DNA of 64,000 nucleotides from Sipunculus nudus (lineage: Eukaryota; Annelida; Sipuncula; Golfingiida; Sipunculidae). Under the pieces are notes generated by a model, which was not told the DNA's origin, searched no databases, and saw nothing but the letters and a program-made list of their open reading frames with translations. Location: contig CM049308.1 of assembly GCA_026874595.1 (NCBI GenBank), positions 17,918,001 to 17,982,000 on the forward strand, in the 5' to 3' direction. Numbering within the stretch: position 1 is the first letter of the stretch; each line of letters opens with the position of its first letter. Shown here one piece after another: positions 36,699-48,874 of this stretch. The translations under genes were made by a program, and so were the position numbers.

Positions 36699-36805
36699 CT
36701 ATATTTATAGCCTCAGCCGCCGCGAGTGAGAACCTGAACGAAACACGCACCGTGAAATCGACAAGCGGTCCGCTATGCGGCCCCAACTGACTGAAAATTG
36801 TGTTT
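36699..36805 (-). promoter_or_regulatory. Histone H1 promoter: TATA box and AAACACA (H1) box
   Basis: Read on the minus strand, CTATAAATA lies at about 36709-36700, 75-85 bases before the ATG. The H1-specific box AAACACA lies at 36805-36799, roughly 90 bases further upstream. This spacing matches S-phase H1 promoters of animals. A related AAACAC-like site on the other strand near 36735 is less convincing. Confidence 0.75.
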
Positions 36806-36849
36806 GTTGTCATGATTTCTTTTCCCATTTTTAAAGCCGCCCTTAAAGT

Positions 36850-38016
36850 GATCGCCACCAAACGTCGCTTAATAGTAGTTGACCATTCACACTTTTGGTC
36901 GATGTAATTTAAAATATAAAAATCCGAACAGTTTTGTCTAAATTTGATGACAAACTTAAAATATGATATGAAAAGATAATTTTAATTCATGTATTTCAGT
37001 TAAATTTTCTAATTTAGACGATATATATAACATATACTTTCTTCCCTAACGATAGTTAATAAAGCAAGCTTTCATTTGATATATAATTCAAAATGTCAAC
37101 TCCGCCGGTGTTTAAGAAATTTTAATCAGAAACGGACCAAGAAACACACCAAAAACTCCACCCGTTTGTGTTGCGCGCAGTTGAGAATAGGCTCATCTAT
37201 AGTTACACAGAACATTTTTACTCCATATCTTGATACTTTTTAATTTCTTGATTGCTGAAAAGTTTACACTGATAGGAGACAAGCAATGATATTCAAGATA
37301 ATGGCAACATAATTGCAATTAAGGGATAAACTACAAAATTTATTAGACGTAACTTGCAGGTTACAGAAACAACAATGGCGGACAAGCCCGGGGTCCTTGC
37401 ATGCTCTCAGGTGGCCCAATAAAACAGTCTCTTTTCGTTGGATGAAGTTATTTTATAAACACAGTTTGCATCATAAACTTATAATATGAGGAAGGGGAGT
37501 CTTGGATACATTATATTTGTTTTTGAAACAGAATACAATGGGATACACGCACGTTTATATATCATAAACATGTCCGTGATATAGGCCAATGGTGGCTTCC
37601 TCACTGCATGCAAATGTAACATTTTAATTAGCATTTCAAACTTTGGCACATGCATATGGTCTTTATCGGTCATTTTAACCGCCAGAAAGTTTGACTGATA
37701 CATATTTAACACACTCTGAGAAACAGAATATAGTAAATAATAAACAGAAAATCACATATACGTTACAAACATTTTCACACTTGAACCACTAACCCCACAT
37801 CATAGGGGGTTCAGACAGAGTTCAGCATTAGGCCTATATAGGACATGGCATGCATGAATGATATCACAGAACAGCTGAAACATGTGCTTTGTATAATTTC
37901 GAGTATAACTCATATGTTACTGTATCTTAATTTATTTCAAACAGATATTTTGTAAGTAGTCTTATAAGGATTTTCAGCTACATTAATATGTTAAATTAAT
38001 AACAATTAACAAATGA

Positions 38017-38075
<59 letters not shown>

Positions 38076-41000
38076 GAGAATAATATAATTACAATAAAAG
38101 TAACTAAGAGTAATTAATATGAAATACCTCTATTGTTTTGTGAAAAGTTAATCCTATAATGGCACCTTAAGCTTAAACTAAAAAAGAACATGGGATATTA
38201 TAATGCAAGCAAAATGTGTACAAATTTTAAGGAACATTTAAATTAATAAAAGTTTTGTTTAATTATAGGCCCTATGAAAAAAAAATAGAAAAAAAAACTG
38301 AGATGCATTGATAATGTTTTCAAATCAACGCTGTCACTATAATAATATAATACTTTTTTTCTGAAATATATATGTGCGAATATATATAAATTTATTTCTT
38401 TAACAACTAAGTCGAATAGATGGAATTGCATGCATGGTTTTAATATAATGAACGCGCCTTTTATATCTTTATATAACCAGATTACACTAAGACAATATAG
38501 TGTGCACGTTTTCCTTTAAAAATGTTAGCTTACATATTCATTTTACGATATTACATAAGGTATACTATTAAAACCTTTAATTAGACGCACTATTAAAATC
38601 AAGGAAACGATTATACACGCTTATATATACGTTCTCCAATTAAAAATATTAGTGTGTATTGTCGCAGTATACATTTTTCAATAACAAAATATGCTTTGGA
38701 TATAGATCAAATATATACACATGATGGCTCTTGGGCTATATATATGTTCACACTTAAAATTAAATCAGCATTTTGTCAACGATGAAAGTTAATAGTTTTC
38801 ATGTAATAAAAACAACGCAAATGTCAGCCATTTTCTAATAATATTTTTAAAAAATCGATATTTTTTTTGTGAACCCTAAGATCATAAAATTCAGGAAATT
38901 GACAAATATCAGGGCTGAAAAATAAATTGACATTTATAAAAAAAATCACGATTTTTTTTTATTTTAATTTAAATCGACTTTTATTTATTTAAATTAACTA
39001 TTGATAAATTATCCATGTCTTTTATTTTTGTCAACTTAATTAACAGCTTTGGTAATGTTGATATTAATATAAATTAATAAATAATATGTAAATAACAATT
39101 GGAAAGATTTTGTTATTTAAATGTGACCATTGTCAATTTTTTTGACAGATTATATGTAGATGCTACAAGGTGAGAATATGCCGGCTAACTTTCATTTCAA
39201 GGCCCAATACCAAACAACATTTAATTGAAATGACAAAAACCTGTTGAATACAGTGTGTGATTTAACCTTCAGTCTTTTCTATATTGTTTAGTTACTTTGC
39301 ATATATATTTTGTTAATGTTTATGTTAATCCTGCAGGCAATGTAAAGTACACCAGTGCGGTGTTTATGCTGTCTAATAGTATCTGTTAAAATAATTTAGC
39401 AGATCTTCATTATATTTTTTCAGTATATTTACAAAATAATTCCAATTTGTCTTTGGTGGCCAAACAGATTTTCCATATTTATGAATAAGAGATGTTTACT
39501 TTAAACATTATGTTAGAAAGTATGTATCATGGTCAATCGAAATATGACGCTTAGAACATTTTTTTTATGTTAGATCAATGGTTTGACTCGCAGCTAATAG
39601 CCTAGTCCCAGCACTCCCAGGCTGACCTGAAGTGACCATTGGGATTATTCATGGTTCAGTGGGGACCGACTGCCTTGGCTGCCTGCTAAGCAGAGCAATG
39701 CATGTCTGTGACCTTCTGACACCCCCCCCCCCCCCCCCACATACACATACACTAAATTCAAGGAAAATTCTTATACTATGCACCAACTCAGTGCCACACG
39801 TTAACACTTTAGCGCAAATTTGTCAGGTATAAAACTCCAGATTGTCTATAATTGTTTAAATTCACGCAATAAATGCTCTAACAATCTGTCAGGTGATAAA
39901 AAATTAGCAGCTTCAGAAACATAACCATAATACTTCGCCATTTCATGAATAATAACCACACTGTGGATGACCATGCGGATGACTATGGGCCATGTGTTGA
40001 TTAATGTAAATGATTTTTTTTAAATACGGTTTTATATAAATAAATTAGAGCCAAATTTATAGGTGAGAGTGCATAAGCCAACAAAGAGAAACATGTTTCG
40101 ATAGTTTTATAACAACTCACAACTTTACAAGCTTGGGACAATTTTAAAGTAAAGAATTTGTCACAAGTAGATCAAAAGAACTTGATGCACTCGTATCATT
40201 TTTTAAGTAGCGGTTTCGTTACATATATATATAAATGACATTTTATCAGTCTTAACATTTATATTTTACATACTTATATGGACCGTTGTACTCATTTGGA
40301 AATGAGGGCTATTTAGAAAAATTTCAGGGAAAATTCCTTCGCCCCCCCCCCCCCCTGTGAAATTTTCTAATTTGATTTTATAATTAATCGAGCGCCTGAG
40401 TGAACCGTCATCATATATCTGCGTGTGCTCATGCATGCATGCATGTTTGTTACCGGTTTCGCCATGCATGCATGGGTGCGGTCTATGCACATATCGATAT
40501 ACGTATCAATATACGTTTCTCAATGTTTTTTATTCTATTTGAACGTTAGTAAAAAAAAGGATTGTTATAACTCGAGCTATTTAGGCATCTGTCAATAATT
40601 AAATTTCATTGGGTTCACGTTAGAATAAATATAAGTATATCCTCGGACTATTTTTTTGTTTGTTTATCTATCATACTTCTTTCACCTATAAATTTAAAAA
40701 TTCCAAACAAATTTTCAAATTTAATATTTATTGATTTTAAATGAAAGAGTATTGCTAGGGGTGCTTAATCCTAACCTGGTCTCAAGCTCAAGGTAATTCG
40801 AAGACTTTAATCAAATTAATTTTCTTAGTCAAACTTCGGATATTCATACATATCGTACATACCGCACTAATTTCTATATCAAAATTAAACTTAATGATAA
40901 AAATATTAAACTGAAAATGACACTTAATTGCATTTAAATTTTAGACGAAAACGTGCTTTGTTTTCCGGTTATTTCACGCAAAACATATTAAGTTACAAAC

Positions 41001-41150
41001 CATCCATAGCTGTATATACAGTTTAATGCGTGATAGCGTGATCCTGAACGGGCGATTCATGTACCATTGTCATGTAGGGGGCGCCACGTGACGATACAAC
41101 AGCATCAGTGAGTCGTTTTGATATACAGTGTACTTCTTTATTGTAATACT
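36850..41150. other. Long AT-rich stretch without recognised genes
   Basis: Contains a (TA)n array at 38020-38070, a C17 tract at 39722-39738 and a C14 tract at 40342-40355. All open frames are short and of low-complexity composition. Confidence 0.45.
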
Positions 41151-41175
41151 AGACAGAGTTGGGTCCAAAAGTAAT

Positions 41176-41290
41176 TTTATTTGAAGTAATTGTAATTACA
41201 ATTACTTTTTTAAGTAATTGTAATTGTAATCGATTACATTTTCTAATCCTAGAAAGTAATTGTAATTGCAATCGATTACTTTTGAAAAGT
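41176..41290. repeat. Palindromic GTAATTGTAATCGATTAC repeat
   Basis: Several overlapping copies of AAGTAATTGTAATTGTAATC and its complement (ATCGATTACTTTT) form an imperfect hairpin. Similar sequences form ends of small MITEs in many invertebrates. Confidence 0.5.
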
Positions 41291-41741
41291 ATTACTAGAT
41301 ATATAAGTTACACTTCAGACCATTTAAACGTAACGTTTTTTTCGACTTGACCATAACATATCGTAAAATCTGTAATGTATATCAATGATATATGGGGGCA
41401 ACATTTCTTTACATTTGAATTATAATTGATTAAGGGTAATTTAAATATATAAGATATCCGGGCCACGCCAATTCTAATATGCAATTCAATATAGCTGCTT
41501 TGTTAATCGAACAGACTTGTATTCAATGCTTAGATGTCTGTATGTACTGTCTAAATAAGGAGCACAACAATCAGACTCGGGGTAGATATCTTTTACAGAA
41601 TTCTTGTGTTGGAGTAGCACGAGAAAATATATCAGGAAAGCGTTGACGATCTGGAAATAAAGAAAAAGAATCCTTCTTTGATAAATCAAACATCTTCACA
41701 AAAAAATTCTTAACTGACCATAGGCAACAGGCCTTCACTAA

Positions 41742-41747
<6 letters not shown>

Positions 41748-41819
<72 letters not shown>
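41748..41819. repeat. (TA)n microsatellite
   Basis: About 36 uninterrupted TA units directly left of foldback element 3. Other long TA arrays lie at 42801-42895, 38020-38070 and 47620-47667. Confidence 0.95.
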
Positions 41820-41821
<2 letters not shown>

Positions 41822-41862
41822 GGGCGCATGGGTAGGCGTGTCTCTTGGTTCAAATAGCAATC

Positions 41863-42798
41863 TGGTATACGATTGGCAATTGTACCAGTACAGATCGCAA
41901 TTGTGATTTGATTCATACTTGCTGATATGTACTGCATGGTATAATATAGCCAATCGTACCCGTACACAATTGGCATCTAAAGTAATAAGATGGGTAATTG
42001 TTCCAAAGGGTTCTGTGTTATAATGTATGTCTCACAAACATGTGAAGTGGCGATTTTAAATTTATTCTGACTGCATTAATAAAGCATTGTAAAGTATATT
42101 ATATTGTCGAATCATATATTGAACATGGATATTACTATACTGGAAGTTTATACGTTTCTTTTATTCTTTATACATTTGTTAAAAAGTAAACACTTATACA
42201 TACAAGTCTACGCGTATATTAAATGCCCAGTCCGTTTTAACTGGATATAAACTCTCTGTGTCCGGTCCGATTACGTAAGCGACCAGGCGATGCCACCAGC
42301 TACTGCCAGAGCGGTGATGCTGATCGCTTCGCGCGACCCCTTGATCCCCGCTGTGGGCAATGGGTACTCGTTTGTGACCATAAGGCACACCGATACCCCA
42401 TATGGTTATATATTGCGTGTGTTCTACTCGAGGATATATTGATCCTTATTTGTAAGCTGGTCCTAAATCCGAACTCTTGATCATCAGGTGGGCCCCGTTG
42501 TCCTCTTTGTGTACATATATGCCAAGATACCTTACGTCATTAAGCCTACATTCTCCAGTTGTTAAGTGTTTAAGTTAAATTCGCCTTAAATAGCTCTAAG
42601 TTCAAATCAAACTAAAAGTTAACCATAACCCGTAATTATTTCACAGTTAGCCTTATGTATAAGTGTTATGGGAGCTACAAGCAAGGTATTATTTATTGCT
42701 GAACATGTAATAGCTTTTGAGTTTTAGCATTCATTTTAGGTGTAAATGAGAAACACACTTTTACTCTGACTAGGCCAGATAATGATATCAGTGCCAGC

Positions 42799-42896
<98 letters not shown>

Positions 42897-45800
42897 CAGC
42901 CGCTGTTTCGGTCAGGTTCACATATTCATGTCCTTTGTAGAGAACAAGTATAGTGTACAGGTATGGCACCCAGGGGCGAGTTTCCAGAGCTAAATTTTCC
43001 AGTTGTCCATATATATGATATTTGATATTCTGTTATGGCGTTATGGCGTTATGTGCATGATGCGAACCTGTACAGCTAATATGCTGAATAAACCTGAGTA
43101 TATTTCTACATCTGCCTTGAATTAATCTGCAAGTTTGGTGACAGTAAATCTGCTAGTCGGCAAACTCTGACACATTATTAAGTAAAAAATAAATAAAATC
43201 ATATACTAGAATTGAATAAAATTACAACAAGTACATTATTATTTGAATTTTATAAATTTATTTATTCTCGAAGCATAAACTAAATCACTGTTAGAGTTAT
43301 ATAAGCCGTTCATAAATTGTGTAAAATCACAAAATGAACATTATTATGAAAATTAGTTTATTCATTTTTAATGCATTTAATGAAGCATTGTTTAGATAGA
43401 TAAATGTTTGTAAACCCACTCAAGTGAGTAAATTCCTCATTGATCTTGTAACTCTATTATGTAAAAAGAGGAGGCGTTATAACTGTGTTATAACCGTGAG
43501 TGTGAAACTATTCATGACATGCACCGAGGGTTGCTTAACTGGCCTTGGTAAAGTATATCCATGACTAATTAAGTAAAGAGGTGGGATGAATGTTTAGAAT
43601 TATACACATCAAAAAATCCACATCGGTTTGTTATAGTCTGATCACTCGGGTTATGATGAAGTGTCACAACTGTGTATGGTGTAAAAGTATACTATAACGT
43701 TCATATTGTGATTTTATTGTATATATATATATATATACTGTAACATATATATATATGTTGGAGCCCGTCTGTGGATCTGGCCCATGTGCCGATGGGATCC
43801 GTTATTGGGCTGCCCATCTGCAGATTGACAGCCCAATAACGGATTTGATACCATGCACTTTCTGGCCCGTCTGCAGATGGGCTTGGCCCAATAACCAATT
43901 TTAGTTTTTGTAAGTAATACGTTATTTTTTTCATTACTAGTATCTTGATGACTTTGGTACTCAGACAAACATTTCTCAGAACTTAAATGGATTTGCCTGC
44001 TCTTGGGATTTCCAACACACTTGTTATTCCCTCTAAATCTAAGCCCGGAGAAGAGGTCAGCTAGTAATTACGGGTTGTCCCCGTTGATAGTCTTTTTGAC
44101 GTCGCCAAGAACATCCACGAGAGGGAGGTGGACCATGCAGGATATGGAAAGACCTTTTCCCATGTAAGTGATTCATTTATCATGTAAGGTGTATCCGATA
44201 TAAAGTTGGTGAATAGGTCATACCTAAATGCGTCTGCACTTAAGTGTTAATATATATATATATATAGAGTTAGTGACAACTAAATTAACTAGAAAGCACT
44301 CACAGAGCACATGTCTCCGCCACCGCCTGTATACGTAACCATAAAAGTTCACTCGGTTATATGACATGAGATAGTATATGGCCTTTTAGACAAAAAAGGT
44401 ACAATCCTATCAAAATAGTGTGCCATTTATCAACTGTATCATCATTATTCATTCAATTTATGTAATATAGATTTATTTTACATAAATGTTTATTGTCCCG
44501 AATCCAAACAGGGTCTTTAAATAAGTTAAGAATAGTTCTTAGTAAGCTGAGCTAAAATTTTATTCGATAACAGTATCCCACACAGACCGAAATAATTAAC
44601 ATGCAAGTATTAACTTCGAATTTTAGTATTTTTTTCGTATAAATTTTATCTCTTCATTATGTTTCTTCTGAGTATAAAGCATAATTATATTTATCCATAA
44701 TGGTCTAGAAGGAGTCTTGTCACCATTTAAATTTTATATTTATATTAATATTTTATATATTAAAACATATTTATATATTAAACATCACGGTGATTGCTTG
44801 TTTCAGAGATCGATTTATTTATCAGTTGTATCTTATAAATTGTTTTATATTAAAAATAAAATAAACTTACCTATTTAACTGTAAAAGATATGTAAAACAT
44901 AATCCTTTCGTTTTGTTTAAATTTATTCTGTGGCGTTTTTGCCCTGGCCTTTGCAAAGACACTACTCTCCGGCAATGACCCCTGCAGCCGAAACTACACT
45001 TACCTTCGGCATCATCTATGTGATAACCTGAAAAGAAGGAGTACTGTCCGACATCCCTGCTGCTCTCATCACCAGGACACCAACAATTCTGTAAGAATGC
45101 TAAGCAGAGAGCTTATCAATAAGACACTTCTCTAAAAGAAACTGAGACAAGATGTGTTATTGTGGTGAAAGTGCATGATTGTGATTGATTCTGAGATCAA
45201 ATGACTCACGAGAGAGTGTTTGCTTCATATATTACTATATTCTATTGTCAAAATGTATGTGGGAACCTTGATATATATGTGGATATTAAAAATGAATTTG
45301 AGAAACTGATTTTGTACCATATATAATTGCTCTTTAGTAAATTGTATGGTACCATGAAAGTCACATCTATATGTGTAATGTAAATGAGATTTTTTTCGCA
45401 ACAGCTGTAAATACTCTTTGATAAAAAGTGAAACTCTTTAAACTCATAACATCACATGAATGCAATGTAGACTAATTAAGAATTGTGTGTAAAAAGTTAC
45501 TAAATAGGGTGTTGTAACACTGAATGCACATCTATGAAGTCTTCTATGCACATCTATGTAATTTTGATGATAAATTATTGATGTAAGGCTGTGAAAGTGA
45601 TTTATGTTTCAATTAACACATTTAAGCTATAAGAAATGCTGTCTGAGTATAAAAGCAATCAAGATATTAATAAAAAAAGTATTACTAACAAAAACTAAAA
45701 TTGGTTATTGGGCCAAGCCCGTCTGCAGATGGGCCAGAAAGTGCATGGTATCAAATCCGTTATTGGGCTGCCCACCTGCAGATGGGCAGCCCAATAAGGG

Positions 45801-46372
45801 ATCCTCATATTGGCCAAGCCTATCGGCAGATGGGCCAGATCCGCAGACGGGCTCCAACATATATATGATTGGGCTTGTGTGTGTTTGGCAGTGTGTGCTA
45901 GAATAGATTTTTAAAACCATTGCCTATTTGAATGCGGGTCTGTAATACGCAATTAATGCTTTGTTCAATGTATAGCGAAAAAAGGTTTTATTTAATGTAT
46001 TCAGAGTTAGATTATCTTATGTATACTTCCAATAATGATATCCATGTTGGGAATTTAGTCAATATATGATTGAATATGTTCACTTCATATTGCTTCATTA
46101 AATGCATTCAGAATGAATAAACTTATTTACTTCCCATTCTAACGTTAATCTTCAGATAATTTCAATTAAGTTCGCCACCTCTATAATGTTTGTCAGACCT
46201 GAATTATGCCACAGAACCATTTGGTACAATTGCCAATCGTACCAGTACAGATCAAAATTGTGATTTGTATATTGGTACGATTTGCAGTTCTACAAGTACA
46301 GTTGACAATTTTGATTTGTACCAGTACACATCACATATAACATTTGCGATCTGTACTGGTACAATCGGTTTC
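41863..46372. mobile_element. Foldback element 3 (outer), interrupted by foldback element 2
   Basis: The left arm (41863 to about 42165) and right arm (about 46015 to 46372) are imperfect inverted copies. Matching landmarks are TGTACCAGTACAGATCGCAA against its complement near 46346, a GCCACTTC/CGCCACCTC block, CACAGAACC(A/C)TTTGG, and ATATCCATGTT near the inner ends. Outer portions carry small palindromes around GTACCAGTAC and CAATTG. Subtracting the 2.1-kb insert leaves about 2.4 kb, similar to the other two foldback elements. Outer limits are uncertain by tens of bases. Confidence 0.65.
43756..45859. mobile_element. Foldback element 2 (inner), arms of about 175 bases
   Basis: Ends TGTTGGAGCCCGTCTG and CAGACGGGCTCCAACA are inverted copies. 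The similarity continues through CCCAATAACGGATTTGATAC, the TGCATGGTATCAAATCC block and GGGCCAAGCCC, as far as AAAAACTAAAATTGG (arms 43756-43930 and 45677-45859). Arms contain internal palindromes such as GCCCATCTGCAGATGGGC-like units. The interior has no transposase frame. Both ends adjoin TATATA. Confidence 0.85.
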
Positions 46373-46639
46373 TGACTTTCTAATTTTTCATTCGGCAATT
46401 AGACAGAAGTCCAGAGCAGGATGCATATAAGCGGGACAAAGTATAGCATATTTGGGACTAACACTGCCACTTAAAACATGAACATCACTGAATTTTTTTA
46501 GATATTATATATCATCTTAGAGAAACAGTTGGTACATGAAATTTAATTTAATATTGTTTTGGTACCTAAACATTTTATAATGTTCAAAAATAATTTATAA
46601 TGCTACATTATATATGTATATATATACTTTTTATTATAA

Positions 46640-47114
46640 ATATAATAACAGGTTCCTTGTAGTTCTTTGCTCGGTAAAATGTAACATACATAGAGAAGCT
46701 TGGAAAATGAATTTTGAAATTAATTCTAACCTGAAATAGCAGAAAGTGATCATTGATATATAGAGACAACCATGGCAGAATCAAACACATTAAGGTCAGT
46801 CTGTAGAGCCTGTAGACTGAGTGGGATATTTTACTCTAATTTGCATCAGCTGTTTCCATGACTATACACAAGGTCAGTATCTCTGAATGAAGCAGCCGAA
46901 CCATTTCCGGTCAGATCCAATGTTTAAATTAACAACACTTAAGAGTGCTTGTCTGGTATACTTATATCACCGCAAGAATCACGGTCAAGTAACTCATAAG
47001 ATCTGCCCAAATACCAACATGACGAGATGCTTGTATAACGCGAATTAAGAATACAAATTTAAGTTGTCCAAGCAATATATCGTATGTATCATGTCCCATG
47101 AATTCCTCAGAATG
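46640..47114 (-). CDS. Candidate C-terminal exons of the GRL receptor
   Basis: Two short minus-strand frames could complete the receptor. The first runs from 47114 (acceptor TATATTTAAG|CAT, phase 0, matching the main exon donor) to about 46971, with GQLKFVFLIRVIQ and HVGIWADLMSYLTVILA. This resembles the segment between TM6 and TM7 of GRL proteins. The second, at about 46810-46640, contains LMCLILPWLSLYINDHFLLF, a possible TM7 ending in FQ, as in the TY...LxQF signature, with AATAAA-like sequence near its end. The junction between the two was not resolved; no donor-acceptor pair gave an unambiguous phase. Confidence 0.3.
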
Positions 47115-47617
47115 CTTAAATATAATCCAAAATTTTAGATGAAATATTGCGTTAGCTTGTATAGTGTATTTTTTTAATATCAGAAGAATAAAGGTTTGAT
47201 TAAATTTAGTTTTAAAATGACACTCATTTATGAGTGTTAAAGACATATATAGAGATCGTGGCTACAGTTATAGCCATCATAATTTAAGTGTGGGAACTCT
47301 GTATGCACAAGCAGGTGAGTCACAGTTCTGGCAGAAAAAGAAAATTCTGTTTGTGGTAAAAGTGGAAACAAAACACAACACTTTAATTTGTAATGACAAA
47401 GTAAAAAACACAAAAACTATTAGAACCCCTCAATTAAAATGACAATCGAGTAAAAAACACAAACACATTCAGATGACCCCCCCCCCCCCCATATACCTAA
47501 AACTTACCTGGCCAAGCTGTTCATGCGTGGCGCTGTCAGTGCCTATATATGTGGTATAATTCATTAAGTGAACTGTGGGCCTGAAGTGGAGTTTTGAAAA
47601 AAAATTACGCATCATGT

Positions 47618-47669
<52 letters not shown>

Positions 47670-47905
47670 ATGAAATATGCTTTTCAGAGCTAGTTACACA
47701 AGAAAAGTCTGCATTGGCACTGTCGGCTCTAATATACCATACAGTAATTATAATATTGTCTTCTTTCTGTAATACCCGGTATAGTTTAGTTATCAAATAA
47801 AAAGAATTTTTTAACATTAATTTGTTAAAATACAAACAATTCAGAATATTACTGTATATATACAAGAATGTTACTGTATATACTTTTTTTCAGTGTCACT
47901 CATAC

Positions 47906-48850
47906 CTTATCAAACAAAATTGATGAACTGATGGAGATAGCGACGGCATTCCCGGTGTTAACAAAGATCCAGAAACACATGACAAATACACCAAAAGCAT
48001 CCTGGGATACATTCACGATTTGGTAGAGCAACACACAGGCCAGAGGAATGTTGGTGACGTAACAGCACAATATCATAACTTTAAAATCATTGTCTATCAC
48101 TTGCACGCATGCGCACAGTTGCAAATGGCGGCGTCTCAGTGTTTCTAGGTCCGAAGGGAACACCAAACGGTCCCCTATTGTCCTTTTTAACGTTTCTTGG
48201 AGTGTTTGGAACTGTTGTACAAGTAACCAAGCAACTAGACAGATGAATGAAATTGGAAACACCCAAGCCCCCGAATCAATAGCATGGAAAATAAGAAAAA
48301 TAACAATAGTTCTGAAGTTTTGCGAAAAGGGGCTAGACTGGGAATCGGACATGGCAACTCTCGTTGAAACAGGCCCATGCGTTGCTATGGTTACGATAAC
48401 AATGTTCGTCACTACTAATGTCCATGAGAAAATGGCAAATTTTAATGAATTTGTACGAAGGATCTTTTCGTTGACGTCATAGTAGTCAAGCATGCACATG
48501 CACTGAAATGACCGTTATAACGAGAAGTTTTGTGCAAGACTGGCATTTGTGGCGCACTGGAGAAACCAAGTCATGTTAATTATGCGGTTCACAAGAAACT
48601 CTGGTCTGAATGGCGTGCCCACCCGAAAGGAAGGTATCATCCGGATAAAGTTGAACCATAGCAGTCCTAAAACCAGCAGACAGTAAACTCTCCCATGAAG
48701 CAACTGGCTTGCCGTGGAAGCATATCGTTTCCTTTGCGACTGATCTATTTCCACGCTCTTAATGTCAGACCATTTCACGTCGCTGCGGAACAAACCAAAT
48801 ACTCGCATGCTTCCGAGTAGCGGAGCCATTGCTACCAACAGCCTCGCCAT
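47906..48850 (-). pseudogene. Gustatory-receptor-like (GRL) seven-TM chemoreceptor, main exon, with in-frame TAA
   Basis: A single frame runs on the minus strand from ATG 48850 to a strong donor (GATAAG|GTATGAGT) at 47906/47905. It is broken only by TAA at 48517-48515. The start has the Gr-family look (APLLGSMRVFGLF). TM helices follow in order: LLVLGLLWFNFIRM, a second helix around NRIINMTWFLQC, FAIFSWTLVVTNIVIV, a long FLIFHAIDSGAWVFPISF helix, MILCCYVTNIPLACVLLY, and FVMCFWIFVNTGNAVAIS. A charged intracellular segment (TLRRRHLQLCACVQ) precedes TM5, as in insect Gr and mollusc GRL proteins. Sequence on both sides of the TAA fits the family loop between TM2 and TM3, so the stop interrupts a true reading frame rather than separating two genes. 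An acceptor-like TTTTTTAG at about 48866-48873 suggests a further 5' exon. It is called a pseudogene because of the stop; a functional read-through gene or a base error is possible. Confidence 0.72.
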
Positions 48851-48874
48851 TGCCGGACCGGTTCTCTAAAAAAC

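Noticed and set aside
48378-48391. X-box-like GTTGCTATGGTTAC
   Set aside because: It lies inside the GRL coding exon and matches only 12 of 14 positions.
48090-48482. Plus-strand open frame of 130 codons
   Set aside because: It overlaps the GRL main exon on the other strand, which has a family-like TM pattern and a good donor.
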